A DNA stretch of 64,000 bases from Desulfolutivibrio sulfodismutans DSM 3696 (GTDB lineage Bacteria > Desulfobacterota > Desulfovibrionia > Desulfovibrionales > Desulfovibrionaceae): NCBI RefSeq assembly GCF_013376455.1, contig NZ_CP045504.1:3307001-3371000 (forward strand), given 5' to 3'. The translations under genes and the position numbers were made by a program. Every line of letters starts with the position of its first letter. Position 1 is the first letter of the stretch. Below the pieces are notes generated by a model. That model worked only from the letters and a program-made list of their open reading frames with translations, did not search any database and was not told where the DNA came from. This document shows, piece by piece, positions 44,970 through 55,515 of the stretch.

Positions 44970-45338
44970 CTACAACCCGTGGCCGCACTCGTGGCCGTGG
45001 TGCTGGCACAGTTCGTCGCGGTCGGCGAGATTTCCCGCCAGATAGGCGGCCAGGGCCTCTTCCACCGGGCCGGAGGCCCCGCGAAAGACCTGGATGCCGT
45101 TTTGCCGCAGGCGCATGACCGCGCCCTCGCCCATGTTTCCGGCCACCAGCACCGACACGCCCATGGACAGAAGCGTGGGGATCAGGTCGGATTTGCAGCC
45201 GCACTGGGGCGGCGGGGTGAAGGACTCGCGGGAGATAATGGTCTTGGCGTCGTCCACGGTGGCGATGGTAAAGGACTCGCAGTGGCCGAAATGTTCGTCC
45301 ACCAGGCCGCCCTTGGTCGGAACAGCGATTTTTGTCAT
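44970..45338 (-). CDS. NifX/NifB-associated dinitrogenase iron-molybdenum cofactor-binding protein
   Basis: A 122-residue protein of the NifX/NafY/NifB-C family: MTKIAVPTKGGLVDEHFGHCESFTI is the diagnostic start (cofactor-binding His and Cys), followed by the CGCKSDL cysteine pair and the Rossmann-like GVSVLVAGNMGEGAV. The tail is His- and Cys-rich (CQHHGHECGHGL), suggesting metal binding. Stand-alone members occur in anaerobes lacking nitrogenase and may carry Fe-S or other metal clusters. GGAGGT lies six bases before the ATG; the upstream frame to 45974 is antisense text. Confidence 0.85.
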   Translation of the reverse strand: MTKIAVPTKGGLVDEHFGHCESFTIATVDDAKTIISRESFTPPPQCGCKSDLIPTLLSMGVSVLVAGNMGEGAVMRLRQNGIQVFRGASGPVEEALAAYLAGNLADRDELCQHHGHECGHGL

Positions 45339-45430
45339 AAAAGACCTCCAACAAATGATGTGCCGGGGGTGTAGCCCATTGCCGGAAAAACCGCCAGCCA
45401 CGGCAGGGGGATTCCTCCGGCCGGAGAGGG

Positions 45431-46093
45431 TCAGAAGGTGATGCGCGCCGTGGTGGTGAGGGTCGTCTTGCCCCGGCTGGCCGGACCCGTGACCAGGCAC
45501 CACAGGGCCGCAGCCTCGGTATAGGGATCCTCGGCGGACATGCCGTCCACGGGGAGGATCACCGAAAGACCGCGCTGGGCCGCGCCCGTGGCCGTATGCA
45601 GCACGGCCCCGTGGGCCGCCGTGCCCGTGACCACCACCGTGGTCACGCCGCGCTCGGCCAGGGCCTTTTCCAGGTCCGTGCCCAGGAATTTGTCCACGCT
45701 GGCGGCCACCACCGGGTCGGCGGAGGTGCGCCCCATGCTTTCGAAAATGTCCTCGGGCCTGCCCGTGCGGGTCAGGCTGTAGAGGATGGGGACGCCCGCC
45801 GCCCTGGCCCTGGCCGCCAGGGCGGACACGGCCGCGACCGTATCCAGGCAGCGCGGGCGGCGTTCGGCGTTGCAGGTCTGGGGCTGCATGTCCAGGATCA
45901 GGAGGGCCGTTTTCCCCTTGGGCGGGGATGCGTCCTCCAGGACCGGCGCAGGCGGCGGGGCGATTCCCGACCACAGGTCCACCACCGTCTCCCCGGCCCG
46001 GGCCGCATGCGTGGTCATGCTAAGCGCCACAAGCGCCGCCGCAAGACACATCGCCAGAGGGTGCAGGCTGCAACGTGGTCTCGTCCCATCCAT
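45431..46093 (-). CDS. Exported isochorismatase-fold protein lacking the catalytic cysteine
   Basis: A 220-residue protein with a secretion signal (MCLAAALVALSMTTHAARA) and an isochorismatase-like hydrolase domain. The catalytic Asp is in LLILDMQ and the Lys in SVDKFLG, but the nucleophile position reads GTAAHGAVLHTA where active members have G-x-x-T-x-x-C-V-x-x-TA, so Cys is replaced by Ala. It is probably a binding protein, or uses another mechanism. AAGGAG is six bases before the ATG. It begins 16 bases after the stop of the hybrid kinase at 46110 and is probably in the same operon. Confidence 0.8.
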   Translation of the reverse strand: MDGTRPRCSLHPLAMCLAAALVALSMTTHAARAGETVVDLWSGIAPPPAPVLEDASPPKGKTALLILDMQPQTCNAERRPRCLDTVAAVSALAARARAAGVPILYSLTRTGRPEDIFESMGRTSADPVVAASVDKFLGTDLEKALAERGVTTVVVTGTAAHGAVLHTATGAAQRGLSVILPVDGMSAEDPYTEAAALWCLVTGPASRGKTTLTTTARITF

Positions 46094-46109
46094 GTTCCGC
46101 TCCTTTTGG

Positions 46110-49097
46110 TCATGACCCTTCGGCCTTCAGAATCGAGGCCAGTATCGTATGCAGATCGTCCATCTCGAAGGGCTTGGCCAGATAGGCGTTCATCCCGGCG
46201 GCCAAAAACGTCTCCCGGTCCCCGGTCATGGCGTAGGCCGTCAGCGCCACGATGGGGATGTCCGCCGCAGCCGCGAAACCCGGTTCGGTGCGGATGCGCC
46301 GGGTGGCCTCCACCCCGTCCAGAACCGGCATCTGCACGTCCATGAGGATGAGGTCGAAATCCTCCCGGGTCAAGGCCTCCAGGGCCTCCTGACCGTTTTG
46401 CGCGCCACTGGCCAGGTAGCCCATCTTCTCCAACATGCGCACAAGGCCCTTCCGGCTGACCGGGTCGTCCTCGGCCACCAGGATGCGGCGTATCCCGGCG
46501 GCGGGGGCGAAGGCCGCAGCCCTTCCGGCGGCCGCCGCCTGCAAAGCGGAGTCGACACGCCGACATTCCACGGCGCAATACAGCGTCGTGCCGGCCCCGG
46601 GTTCGCTCTCCACGCAGACCGAACCGTTCATGGCCAGGGCCAGACGGCGCACGATGGACAGCCCCAGCCCCGCCCCCTGGTGCCTGCGGGTGTAGGCGCC
46701 TTCGACCTGGGTGAAGGTCTCGAAAATGCGTTCCATCTGGTCGTCGGCGATGCCCACCCCTGTATCTTCGACCATGAAAAGCAGGGTGGCCAGCCCCGGC
46801 GTACGCCCGGGCAGCACCGAGGTCTCGACCCGGATATGCCCGGCCTCGGTATATTTCACGGCGTTCCCGGCCAGGTTGACGAGGATCTGCCGGATGCGCA
46901 GTTCGTCGCCGCGCAGACGGCTGTCGCCCTGGGCGGCGCGTATCTCCAGGGCCAGCCCCCGTTCCCGGCAGGCCGGGGCGATGGCCTCGCGCACCCCGGC
47001 CAGCAGGTCGTCCAGGGCGAATTCGGCCTGGGTGATGGTCAGCTTTCCGGCCTCGATGCGCGACAGGTCCAGGATGTCGGATAAAAGGGCCGTGAGGCGC
47101 TGTCCGGACTTGACGGCCATGGCGATGTACTCGTTTTGCTCCCCGGTCGGCTTGGTCAGGGTGAGCAACTGGAGCATGCCCAGGATGCCGTTTAACGGCG
47201 TGCGGATCTCATGGCTCATGTTGGCCAGGAATTCGCTTTTGGAGCGGTTGGCGGCGTCGGCCTGGAGCTTGGCCGCCACCAGGGACTCCTCGGCGGCCTT
47301 GCGCGCGGTGACGTCCATGGCCATGGTGATGATCCCGGACTGGCCGTCGGGCATGGCCCCAAGCGGGGCGCAGGCCACCTCCCAGAACTGGTCGGTCCCG
47401 TCCTTGCAGAGGATGCGGCACTGGATCGTGCGTCCGGGCTCGGACGGGCAGGGGGGAAATCCCGCCAGCCCCGTAAGGGAGGGGTCGGCGCAGGTCACCC
47501 TGGTGGCAAAGGCGTCGAGGTGCGGCAGATCGGCCAGGCTGTAGCCGCTTTGCGCGGTGAAGGCCCGGTTGACGCTGTACACCTGGCCGGATTCGGCGTG
47601 GATCATGATGGGGAAGGGGGCCTCGCGCACGGCCGTGCGAAAGCGTTCCTCGCTGTGGCGCATCTCCTCCCGGGCGGCGTATTGGGCGGTGACGTCGGAA
47701 AAAACCAGCACCACCCCGACCACGGCCCCGGTGTCGTCATGGATGGGCGCGGCGCTGTCCGCGATCTGGTGTTCCCGGCCGTCACGGGACAGAAGCGAGG
47801 TGTGGTTGGCCAGGCCGATCACCTCGCCGGAACGCATGACCCGGTCCACGATGCCGGGGCAGGGCTTACGGGAGAGGGTGTCCACGATGGCGAACACCTC
47901 TTCCAGGGGCTTCCCTGCGGCCTGGTCCGCAGGCCATCCCGTGAGCCGCTCGGCCGTGGGGTTCATGCGGGTGATGCGGCCCTGCGCGTCCGTGGCCATG
48001 ACCGCGTCCCCGATGGAGCGCAGGGTTACGGCCAGGTCTTCCCGGCTTTTCCGCAGGGCCTCCTGAGCGGTCTTGAGGCTTGAGATGTCGGCATGGGTGC
48101 CGATCATGCGCTGTGTCTGGCCCGTGTCGTCCCGGGCCACGATCCTGCCCCGGTCGAGTATCCACTTGTAGGAGCCGTCCTTGCAACGCATGCGAAATTC
48201 CGCCGTATAATCGGGTGTTTCCCCCCGGATGTGCGCGGTCAGCCGACCCTCGGCCATGGCCAGGTCGTCGGGATGCACCAGGTTTTGCCACGTCTCGTAG
48301 GTGTCGGGCAACTCGGCCGGGGCAAAGCCCAGCATCTCCTTCCAACGCCGGGACAGGTTGACGGCCCCGGTCTGCACGTCCCAGTCCCACACGCCGTCGC
48401 CAGCGCCTTCCAGGGCATATTGCCAACGGGCTTCGCTTTCCCGCAAAAGCGCCTCGTTTTTGCGGCGAGTCCTGCCCGTGGCCCCGATAAAAGCCGCCAG
48501 CAGCAGCAGGAAACAGATCCAGGAGACAAGCAGCGAGGTGGTGAAGGCGTCCTGCCTGGCGGCCAACGCCGCGAAACGCGCCCGGGCTCCACGCTCCAAC
48601 TCATCGCCCAGGCCCTCCAGGGCGGCGTAGATGCTGCGCAGCTCCAGGGCCAGGGCCGGGTCGGCGCGGCCCTCCGGGGTGGTGCGCCGGGCCGAGAGCC
48701 GCGCCATATCCGTGATCAGGGATTCAAAGCGGTGGAGATCGTCGTTAAGAACCGTCTGATCTCCCGCCATGCCGTCCCCGGCCGCGTTCAGGCTGGCCGC
48801 CACCTCCCGGATGCGCCGGGCGGCCTGTTCGAAAAAGGCGTCCCGGGCGGCCAGGGACACGCCCTCCTCCCCGGCCAGGCTCCGCTGGGTGGCCAGGGCG
48901 CCCTTGAGGGCCTCGATCCGGGCCCGTTGCAGATTTTCAATGACCGGCAGCGAGGTGTGGAAGCTTTCCCGCCTGGCGTCGCTGGCGAACCAGAACAGCG
49001 TCCCGGACAGGGCGGTGACCGCAATGACGGCGTAGAAGGAGACGTCGCCGGACAGCAGGGCCTCGCGTAGGGTGGATGCGATTTTTTTGAGGCTCAC
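46110..49097 (-). CDS. Hybrid sensor histidine kinase with three PAS domains
   Basis: A 995-residue protein: membrane helix near 20-38, a periplasmic helical sensor of about 145 residues, second helix ([18 protein letters not shown]), three PAS domains (about 230-355, 360-480, 490-615), HisKA with His in NMSHEIRTP, HATPase with [18 protein letters not shown] and a receiver with Asp in [18 protein letters not shown] start at 49097 has AGGAGA upstream. The solute-binding protein gene directly upstream and the exported isochorismatase-fold protein downstream suggest a signalling unit in which periplasmic proteins inform the kinase. Confidence 0.9.
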   Translation of the reverse strand: MSLKKIASTLREALLSGDVSFYAVIAVTALSGTLFWFASDARRESFHTSLPVIENLQRARIEALKGALATQRSLAGEEGVSLAARDAFFEQAARRIREVAASLNAAGDGMAGDQTVLNDDLHRFESLITDMARLSARRTTPEGRADPALALELRSIYAALEGLGDELERGARARFAALAARQDAFTTSLLVSWICFLLLLAAFIGATGRTRRKNEALLRESEARWQYALEGAGDGVWDWDVQTGAVNLSRRWKEMLGFAPAELPDTYETWQNLVHPDDLAMAEGRLTAHIRGETPDYTAEFRMRCKDGSYKWILDRGRIVARDDTGQTQRMIGTHADISSLKTAQEALRKSREDLAVTLRSIGDAVMATDAQGRITRMNPTAERLTGWPADQAAGKPLEEVFAIVDTLSRKPCPGIVDRVMRSGEVIGLANHTSLLSRDGREHQIADSAAPIHDDTGAVVGVVLVFSDVTAQYAAREEMRHSEERFRTAVREAPFPIMIHAESGQVYSVNRAFTAQSGYSLADLPHLDAFATRVTCADPSLTGLAGFPPCPSEPGRTIQCRILCKDGTDQFWEVACAPLGAMPDGQSGIITMAMDVTARKAAEESLVAAKLQADAANRSKSEFLANMSHEIRTPLNGILGMLQLLTLTKPTGEQNEYIAMAVKSGQRLTALLSDILDLSRIEAGKLTITQAEFALDDLLAGVREAIAPACRERGLALEIRAAQGDSRLRGDELRIRQILVNLAGNAVKYTEAGHIRVETSVLPGRTPGLATLLFMVEDTGVGIADDQMERIFETFTQVEGAYTRRHQGAGLGLSIVRRLALAMNGSVCVESEPGAGTTLYCAVECRRVDSALQAAAAGRAAAFAPAAGIRRILVAEDDPVSRKGLVRMLEKMGYLASGAQNGQEALEALTREDFDLILMDVQMPVLDGVEATRRIRTEPGFAAAADIPIVALTAYAMTGDRETFLAAGMNAYLAKPFEMDDLHTILASILKAEGS

Positions 49098-49177
49098 CAG
49101 TTCTTTCTCCTGCGCCCGGGCGCCGGATCAGGCGGGCCGGGTCTGGCGTTGCTGACGCGTGCGTGGGGGACGAAAGA

Positions 49178-50113
49178 CTACGGCTGCGTGTCGCCAGGCA
49201 TGTCCTGTGCGCTGAATCCAAAGGGGCCGATCAATTCCAGGTGCCTGGGGGAGCCGACAAAATCGGCCAGTACGCCGTTTATGCGCTCGCGTAGCGCTGT
49301 GTCGTCCTTGCGGAATCCAAAAGCCGCCTGCCCCTTGCCCTCCCGGCCGTTCGTGATGGGGCCGGTGAAGGGAGCGGCGGCCTGGCATGCGCCGTTCGTG
49401 CCCCGGGCCAGGAGGTTCACCGTGGGGGCGGACAGGGCCAGTCCGTCGGCCCGCCCGGCCGTGACGGCGGCCACCCCCGTGGCCGCGTCCGGAACCCGAA
49501 AGAGCTGCGCCCCGGGGATGCCCAGGCCCTTCAGATAGTCCTCTTCCACGGACCCGGCCAAAACGGCCAGGACCACGTCCGGTCGGCTGGCCGTTTCGTC
49601 GTAGGAAGACAGGCCCTTGGGGTTTCCGGCCCGGACCAGGAGGCCCTGGCCCACCTGGACCGTGGGCAGGGAAAAGTCGATGCGTTTGGCGCGCTCAGGC
49701 GTGGCGAACATCCCGGCCGCGATCATGTCGATGTCGTCCTCCTCAAGCCTGGGAATGAGGCTGGAAAAATCGGCCAGCACCCATTGTATGTCCGTGACGC
49801 CAAGCTGCGACAGCACGGCCCGGGCCGTTTCCGGGGCCTCGCCCGTGACCCGTCCCGAGGCGTCCCGGAAGGCGAAGGGATATTCCTCGGCGTAGCCCAC
49901 GCGCAGGGTTTTGCCGGTCCAGGTCTTCTGTTCCTGCTCCGGGGCCATGAAGAGGATCGCCAGGGCGACGAGCAGTCCGACAATGGCCACGGCGGCCAGG
50001 GCGGCCAGGGTGGTGGGGCCGGGGCGTCTCATGGGGTCGGTTCCATGTCTTTCGAACAGCGGGATGTCGTGTCCGTCCCAGGGCGGATGCCGTTTGCGAA
50101 AAGAGCGATTCAT
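49178..50113 (-). CDS. Membrane-anchored solute-binding protein (family 3, amino-acid type)
   Basis: A 311-residue protein with one N-terminal hydrophobic helix (LAALAAVAIVGLLVALAILFM) and a family 3 substrate-binding fold: LRVGYAEEYPFAFRDASGRVTG, then DIDMIAAGMFATPERAKRIDFS, typical of polar amino-acid or ectoine receptors. No lipobox Cys is present, so the protein is probably anchored by the uncleaved helix. No ABC permease or ATPase genes are adjacent; instead a hybrid kinase gene follows after 80 bases, suggesting a sensory role. ATG 50032 is an alternative start that shortens the cytoplasmic tail. Confidence 0.8.
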   Translation of the reverse strand: MNRSFRKRHPPWDGHDIPLFERHGTDPMRRPGPTTLAALAAVAIVGLLVALAILFMAPEQEQKTWTGKTLRVGYAEEYPFAFRDASGRVTGEAPETARAVLSQLGVTDIQWVLADFSSLIPRLEEDDIDMIAAGMFATPERAKRIDFSLPTVQVGQGLLVRAGNPKGLSSYDETASRPDVVLAVLAGSVEEDYLKGLGIPGAQLFRVPDAATGVAAVTAGRADGLALSAPTVNLLARGTNGACQAAAPFTGPITNGREGKGQAAFGFRKDDTALRERINGVLADFVGSPRHLELIGPFGFSAQDMPGDTQP

Positions 50114-50450
50114 TACACGATACCATGCAACGAGTCGTGGGGATAGCTTTTTTGGAACGGAATATGGGGGCAGGGGCGGGCGGCCCGACCCGGAGAATTT
50201 TGAAAGCCAAGGGCTAGGCCTCGCGGCCCGGCCCCTTGAACAGCGTCGCGTACGTCATGTCTGGAAAAGACGGCGTTTGATTCATGAAATCATCAGTTCA
50301 GCATGCCGCCTGCCTGGGCAGGCCCAAAGCCGCCGGGGGCGGCCCTCCCATTGCGTTCGGAAATAGCCGTTATGGTTTGGCGAAAAGCAACGCCTTGAGC
50401 TTAGGATTTTTCTTCACAAAATACATGCCTGTTTGTTTGTGGGCGCCGCA
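50114..50450. other. Intergenic region between the solute-binding protein and chemoreceptor genes
   Basis: About 340 bases. It should hold the promoter of the leftward solute-binding protein-kinase-hydrolase unit. No consensus promoter, hairpin terminator or gene could be supported. Confidence 0.35.
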
Positions 50451-52541
50451 CTAGCGCAGCGCCTTGGGACGCCTGCCTCCGGGCAGGGGCCGGGCCGTTC
50501 CGGCCTCGCCGCTCTCGGCCTGCATCTCTTCGATGAGTTGCGTGAGCTCCCGGGCCTGCCCGGCCATGTCGGTCACGGCCCCGGAGGCCTCGCGCATGGC
50601 CTGGGAGGTGTCCGTGGAGATGGCGTTGATCTCCTCAATGGACCGGTTGATCTCCTCGCTGGCCGAGGACTGCTGTTCCGAGGCCGTGGCGATGGAGCGC
50701 ACCTGGTCGGCGGCCAGATCCACCAGATGCACGATCTCCTTCAGGGATTCCCCGGCCCGGGTGGCCAGTTCCGTGGCTTCTTCGATGGTGCGCACGGCCT
50801 GCTCCACGTTTTTGACGTTGGTCGTGGTGCCGGTCTGGATGCCCTGGATGGCCTCGCCCACTTCCTTGGTGGCGGTCATGGTTTTTTCGGCCAGCTTACG
50901 GACCTCGTCGGCCACCACGGCGAAGCCGCGCCCCGCATCCCCGGCCCGGGCGGCCTCGATGGCGGCGTTTAAGGCCAGAAGGTTGGTCTGGTCGGCGATG
51001 TCCGAGATGACGTTCATGATCCGGCCGATGCCCTCGGCCTGCTTGCCGAGGGTGTCCATGTCCTGCTTGAGGCCGAAGGCCTGGGTCCGGACCATGCCCA
51101 CGCCGGAGACCACCCGGTCCACGACGACGGCCCCTTCCTCGGCCTTTTTCTTGGCCGCATCGGAGGTCTCGGCGGCCTGGGAGGCGTTTTTGGCCACCTC
51201 GAGCACCGTGGCGTTCATCTCCTCCATGGCCGTGGCCGTCTCGCCCACCCGCTGGGCTTGGTTTTCGGCCCCCCGGCTGGACTGGTCGATGCGCGCCGTG
51301 AGTTCCTCAGAGGCGGCGTTGACCACGCGGACCACGCCCTCCAGTTTCCCGGCGGCGTGCAGCATGCCCTCGGCCTTGGCCCGTTCGGCCGCTTCCTTGG
51401 CGGCCTGGGCCTCATCCATGGCCCGCTGCGCCTTTTCCGTCTCCTGGGCGGCCTTTTGCAGGGCCTTTTCCACCTCGCCGATTTTGTCCTTGAGGGCCGC
51501 CACCATGTTGCCCATGGAGATGGCCAGATCCCCGATCTCGTCATCGACCTTGACGTCAAGGGTGCTGGAATAGTCTCCGGCCTCGACCTTGCGGGCGAAC
51601 GCCGCCAGCCGCAACACCGGCTTCGTGAACTTTTTGGAGGCGAAAAGGCCCACCCCGGCCAGAAGGGCCATGGCCGCAAGACAGACGTAGAGGATGTGCA
51701 GGAAGACGTTTTGCTGCGCAGCCGTGATCACGGACATGTCCTTGCCCAAAAAGAACATGCCCACGGCCTTGCCGTCGGCGTCGAAAAACGGCCAGTACAC
51801 GGCCATGTACGGCTTTTTGAAAAGCGACAGACTGAGCACATGGATCTCTTTGCGGCCAAGCACGGCGTCCGTGACCGCCTTGTTGTCCATGGTGGTGCCC
51901 ACGACCCGCTTGCCGTCGGCCATGATGGTGGTGGATTCGCGCACGTTGCCGTAAAAAATGGTGGTTTCCACGTCGAGGATCTTTTTCACCGAATCCACGA
52001 AGGCGTCGTCCTTGGAGACATTCATGCCCACCACGACGGCGCCGATGGTCTTGCCGTCTTTTTTCACCGGGGCCGTGGCCCGAAGCGAGATTTTGACCAC
52101 CTTGCCGGGCTCGAAGGTGCTGCATGTGGAGCCGGCCAGGGCCTTTTGGACGCACTGCTGATTGGCGATGCTGTCGCCTGCGGCGTCGTCGTGGCCCCGG
52201 GACAACACGGTCCCCTTGTCGTCCACGAAGACGATGAAATCCGTCTGCCCGGTCTGCATCAGATCCTGGCCCAGCTTTTTGAGCAGGGCCGCATCCGCCG
52301 TGGCCACGCCGTTAATGACATTTGGCCGCACGGCCTGGGATTGGGCCAGCCCGGCGTAGTCTGCAAGCATGCGGTCCACCCGGTCCTGGACCACTTTTTG
52401 GTCTGAGCCGATGGCCTCAATGAACGATTTTTCGAAACCTTCGCCCACGGAATAGTACGACGCCACCAGGGCTGAGGCACCGCTCACCAGCACCGAGGCC
52501 ACGACAAGGAAGACCAGTTTGAAGGAGATGTTGATGCGCAC
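50451..52541 (-). CDS. Methyl-accepting chemotaxis protein with periplasmic Cache-type sensor
   Basis: A 696-residue receptor: membrane helix at 8-28, a Cache-like ligand domain of about 250 residues ([37 protein letters not shown]), second helix near 278-300, HAMP, a charged coiled coil and the signalling domain with the highly conserved hairpin tip ([33 protein letters not shown]). It controls CheA and flagellar motors. There is no C-terminal CheR-binding pentapeptide (ends RRPKALR). GTG start at 52541 follows GGGGGAA. It stands alone. Confidence 0.93.
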   Translation of the reverse strand: MRINISFKLVFLVVASVLVSGASALVASYYSVGEGFEKSFIEAIGSDQKVVQDRVDRMLADYAGLAQSQAVRPNVINGVATADAALLKKLGQDLMQTGQTDFIVFVDDKGTVLSRGHDDAAGDSIANQQCVQKALAGSTCSTFEPGKVVKISLRATAPVKKDGKTIGAVVVGMNVSKDDAFVDSVKKILDVETTIFYGNVRESTTIMADGKRVVGTTMDNKAVTDAVLGRKEIHVLSLSLFKKPYMAVYWPFFDADGKAVGMFFLGKDMSVITAAQQNVFLHILYVCLAAMALLAGVGLFASKKFTKPVLRLAAFARKVEAGDYSSTLDVKVDDEIGDLAISMGNMVAALKDKIGEVEKALQKAAQETEKAQRAMDEAQAAKEAAERAKAEGMLHAAGKLEGVVRVVNAASEELTARIDQSSRGAENQAQRVGETATAMEEMNATVLEVAKNASQAAETSDAAKKKAEEGAVVVDRVVSGVGMVRTQAFGLKQDMDTLGKQAEGIGRIMNVISDIADQTNLLALNAAIEAARAGDAGRGFAVVADEVRKLAEKTMTATKEVGEAIQGIQTGTTTNVKNVEQAVRTIEEATELATRAGESLKEIVHLVDLAADQVRSIATASEQQSSASEEINRSIEEINAISTDTSQAMREASGAVTDMAGQARELTQLIEEMQAESGEAGTARPLPGGRRPKALR

Positions 52542-52819
52542 GTCGGTTCCCCCGCGCTTTCGAGGTTATGGGCCTTGACCACGCGTTTGCTTCAATGCGG
52601 ATTGAGCCCGTCCATTTCAGACTCGTTGCATGAACGTGACGATTTGGCAACAGAAAAGGGATATTGTTACAAAAAGCGCGTTGTTGGAGTGAAATGGAGA
52701 CAAAATAACGTTGTTGCGATGGCCGACACGGCGTTCCCCGCAGAGGGTGCGTCAGGCAGAGTGGGGATTAATTGATTTTGAGACGCATTTTCAAGATGAG
52801 GGCTCAGTTCCCGGCAGGG

Positions 52820-53713
52820 TCATGCAATGATCCCGTCGGAAGTTCCGTTCGCCGCGTCGAGCCCGGCCAGGGCCGCGTGCAGGCGGTCCAGAAAGATGCG
52901 GGCGAAGGCCTCGATCTCCAGAAGGCCGAACAGGACCGGTTCACAGTCGATCCCGGCCCGGGCCAGCGTCCCGCGCCAGGAATGCTCCTCGTCTCCGGCC
53001 AGATCGCGCCGGGCGTGGGCCCCGGCCACGCTGAAAAAGGGCACAAGCCAGGCCCGCCCGGCCCCGCTGTCCAGGATGGCCCGGCGCAGGCGGCCGATGT
53101 GGGAGTCCTCCCGGGCGGCGTCGGCCCTGGTGCGGTCAAGGGTGGCGAAAAAAACCAGCGGATCGCGCCGGGCAAGTTCCGCCGCCAGGGCGGCATAGGT
53201 CTCCCGGGCCGGTCCCCTGGCCCCGTGCCCCATGACCGCCACGGCCTCGCCCGGCGTACGTTCCGGCGGCAGGCTGGCCAGGAGCGTCTCGGCGGCCAGG
53301 ACGATCCCGGCCTGTCTGGCGCGTCCGCCGTCATCCCCGGCCGGGGGCAGAAGCGGCCCGCCCACGGACACGGCGGCAAATCCTTCACCCCGCCGGGCGC
53401 GGCCCGCCGCCGCCGATACCTCGCCGAACTCCCCCCCGGCCACCACATGCAGGGATTGCACGGCCACCCGGGACACCCCAAGCCTGGCCATCTCCAGAAA
53501 CGCCGCATCCACCGAGCGTGCCCCGAGAAGCGGGCGCAGATGACGGCCGTGGTGCAATTCGCCCATGGTCCGGGCCAGCCGCACCGGACAGTGGGGATAT
53601 AGGGCGGCCACCCGGGCCGTGAACGCCTCCAGGGTGGCCCGGGCCTCGGGGAGGCGCGAGCCGTGGGCGGCCAGGATGATGCCGACGGAGGGCGTGGGAG
53701 GGGAGGCAGGCAT
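52820..53713 (-). CDS. cbiK: Sirohydrochlorin cobaltochelatase CbiK
   Basis: About 297 residues. CbiK inserts Co2+ (or Fe2+) into sirohydrochlorin in the anaerobic cobalamin and siroheme/heme routes. Seen here: the opening LAAHGSRLPEA (chelatase motif), HVVAGGEF with the first metal-binding His, and SVAGAHARRDLAGDEEHSW, which matches the second catalytic-His block of CbiK. There is no signal peptide, so it is the cytoplasmic type rather than the periplasmic CbiK-P of Desulfovibrio. The ATG at 53713 lies 23 bases after ftsX, without a strong ribosome site; the frame to 53815 overlaps ftsX and was rejected. Confidence 0.85.
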   Translation of the reverse strand: MPASPPTPSVGIILAAHGSRLPEARATLEAFTARVAALYPHCPVRLARTMGELHHGRHLRPLLGARSVDAAFLEMARLGVSRVAVQSLHVVAGGEFGEVSAAAGRARRGEGFAAVSVGGPLLPPAGDDGGRARQAGIVLAAETLLASLPPERTPGEAVAVMGHGARGPARETYAALAAELARRDPLVFFATLDRTRADAAREDSHIGRLRRAILDSGAGRAWLVPFFSVAGAHARRDLAGDEEHSWRGTLARAGIDCEPVLFGLLEIEAFARIFLDRLHAALAGLDAANGTSDGIIA

Positions 53714-53738
53714 GGATGGTTGGGCGGCCTGTGCCGGG

Positions 53739-54614
53739 TCAGCCCCGGTCCCTGGCCGCGACCCAGCTGGCGGCGGCGGCCACCAGGGCCATGGCCCCGA
53801 CCAGGGCCGCCGCATGGGGCAGGGGCAGAAAGGCGATTTTGATCCACAGGGGGGGAACGTTCAAAACCTCGGCCAGGGAGCGCTGCAACACCCATAAAAG
53901 TCCCAGGGCCAGCCCCGCGCCGCCCAGCCCCAGGGTGACGCCGCCGACCAGAAGCGGCAGCCGGATGTACCAGTTCCGGGCCCCGACCAGGCGCAGGATG
54001 GCCACCTCGTCGGCCCGGGCCAGAAGCGACAGCTTCACCGTGTTCCCCACCACCAGGGCCACCAGAAGCAGCAGGAACACCCCCGTGGGCCACAGAAGCG
54101 TGCGCCCGATCTCCACCACCGAGCGCGACAAATCCATCTGCAGGGGATTGATGTGGACCGCCGCCACCCCCTCAAGCGTTTTCAAGTCCTCGAAGGCCCG
54201 TTTGGGCCAGTCCGGGTCGTCCGGAGGGATGCGGAAGGTGGCCAGGGCCGTGAAGGGCAGGGGGCTTTTGCCGCGCAGCCAGGACAGGTCGGCCCCGGCC
54301 CCCAGGGCCTCCTGCATGACCGAAAGGGCCTGGTCCGGGGTAAACGTGGTCAGTTCGAACAGTTCGGGACGGGCCCGCAACTGCTCCCACTGGGCCGTGA
54401 CCGCCTGTTCGGCGGCGTCCTTTTTCCAGAAGATCTGGTATTGGGCCTTGCCCTGGTGGCGCACCAGTTCGGTTTCCAGATTGTGCAGGAACATGGCGAA
54501 CAGCCCGCCCAAAAAGGCGGTGAGCGTCACGGCGGCAAGCGTCAGGGCCTGGGGCCAGGGATGGCGGAACAGGTCGCGGATGCCGCGAAAGATCAGGCGG
54601 AGAAACATGCCCAT
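53739..54614 (-). CDS. ftsX: Cell division ABC transporter permease FtsX
   Basis: A 291-residue membrane protein with the FtsX layout: N-terminal cytoplasmic segment, first helix (LTLAAVTLTAFLGGLFAMFL), a periplasmic domain to about residue 165, then three helices separated by the DEVAILRLVGARNWYIRLP coupling motif. With FtsE it controls peptidoglycan hydrolases at the septum. AAGGAAA precedes the ATG, which lies seven bases after the ftsE stop. Confidence 0.92.
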   Translation of the reverse strand: MGMFLRLIFRGIRDLFRHPWPQALTLAAVTLTAFLGGLFAMFLHNLETELVRHQGKAQYQIFWKKDAAEQAVTAQWEQLRARPELFELTTFTPDQALSVMQEALGAGADLSWLRGKSPLPFTALATFRIPPDDPDWPKRAFEDLKTLEGVAAVHINPLQMDLSRSVVEIGRTLLWPTGVFLLLLVALVVGNTVKLSLLARADEVAILRLVGARNWYIRLPLLVGGVTLGLGGAGLALGLLWVLQRSLAEVLNVPPLWIKIAFLPLPHAAALVGAMALVAAAASWVAARDRG

Positions 54615-54621
54615 GGTTTCC

Positions 54622-55326
54622 TTACGCCCCGTCCGGGCCGGAAAGACCCGCGGCCTCGGTCACGTCATAGCCGCCCTGGTCCGCCTCGCCCCCGGACAGG
54701 CGCAGGATGCCCGCCTCGGGCACGGCGGCCAGGATGTCCCGGTTGTGGGTGGCCATGATGATGCTCGTGCCGTGCTGGTGGAACTGGCGAAAGACGTCCA
54801 AAAGCCTCAGCGACAGCTCCCAGTCCAGGTTGCCCGTGGGTTCGTCGGCCAGGATCACCCGGGGGCCGGTGACCACGGCCCGGGCGATGGCCACCCGCTG
54901 CTGTTCGCCCCCGGCCAGTTCGGCGCAGGGGCAGTCGGCCAGGCCGTCGAGCTTTAGGGCATGCAGCACGGCCTTGATGCGCCGGGCGGCCTTGGCCCGG
55001 GGCATGCCGCGCACCTCAAGGGGCAGGATGACGTTGTCGCGTACGGTGCGCCCGGGCAGGATCTTGAAGTCCTGGAAGACCACGCCCACATCCCGGCGCA
55101 GGGCCGGCAGGCGGCTTTTTTTCATGTGCGTCAGGTCGTGCCCGGCCACGCTGGCCTGGCCGGACTGGAGGGGCAGGGCGCCGTGCAGGATGCGTAAAAG
55201 CGTGGTCTTGCCCGCCCCCGAGGGGCCGGTCAGAAACACGAATCCCCCCCGGCCCACGGAAAACGACACGTTGCGCAGAACCCACCGCGCCCCGAACCGA
55301 AAGGAGAGATTGCGCACCCGTACCAT
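54622..55326 (-). CDS. ftsE: Cell division ATP-binding protein FtsE
   Basis: A 234-residue ABC ATPase, normal length for FtsE. Walker A GPSGAGKTT, Q-loop VVFQDFKIL, signature LAGGEQQRVAIARA, Walker B RVILADEPTGNLD and the switch His in IIMATHN are all intact. It pairs with FtsX encoded immediately downstream. It lies 190 bases after nrdJ on the same strand. Confidence 0.95.
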   Translation of the reverse strand: MVRVRNLSFRFGARWVLRNVSFSVGRGGFVFLTGPSGAGKTTLLRILHGALPLQSGQASVAGHDLTHMKKSRLPALRRDVGVVFQDFKILPGRTVRDNVILPLEVRGMPRAKAARRIKAVLHALKLDGLADCPCAELAGGEQQRVAIARAVVTGPRVILADEPTGNLDWELSLRLLDVFRQFHQHGTSIIMATHNRDILAAVPEAGILRLSGGEADQGGYDVTEAAGLSGPDGA

Positions 55327-55515
55327 GTTGCTCCATGCCGCCTTCAGTAAAACCGACCGGTCAGGGCCGATGCCCGTCCTCCGGCGTCCCGGCGCGTCCG
55401 TGCCGCGTGATGCGGCCCCACGGCCTACCTATGGCCCGGTCGCCAGGAGGCGTCCTGCCGCGCCCGGGGCCAAGGTTCCTGTCCGTGGCCGTGGGTATGA
55501 GGTGCGGCCCGGGCA

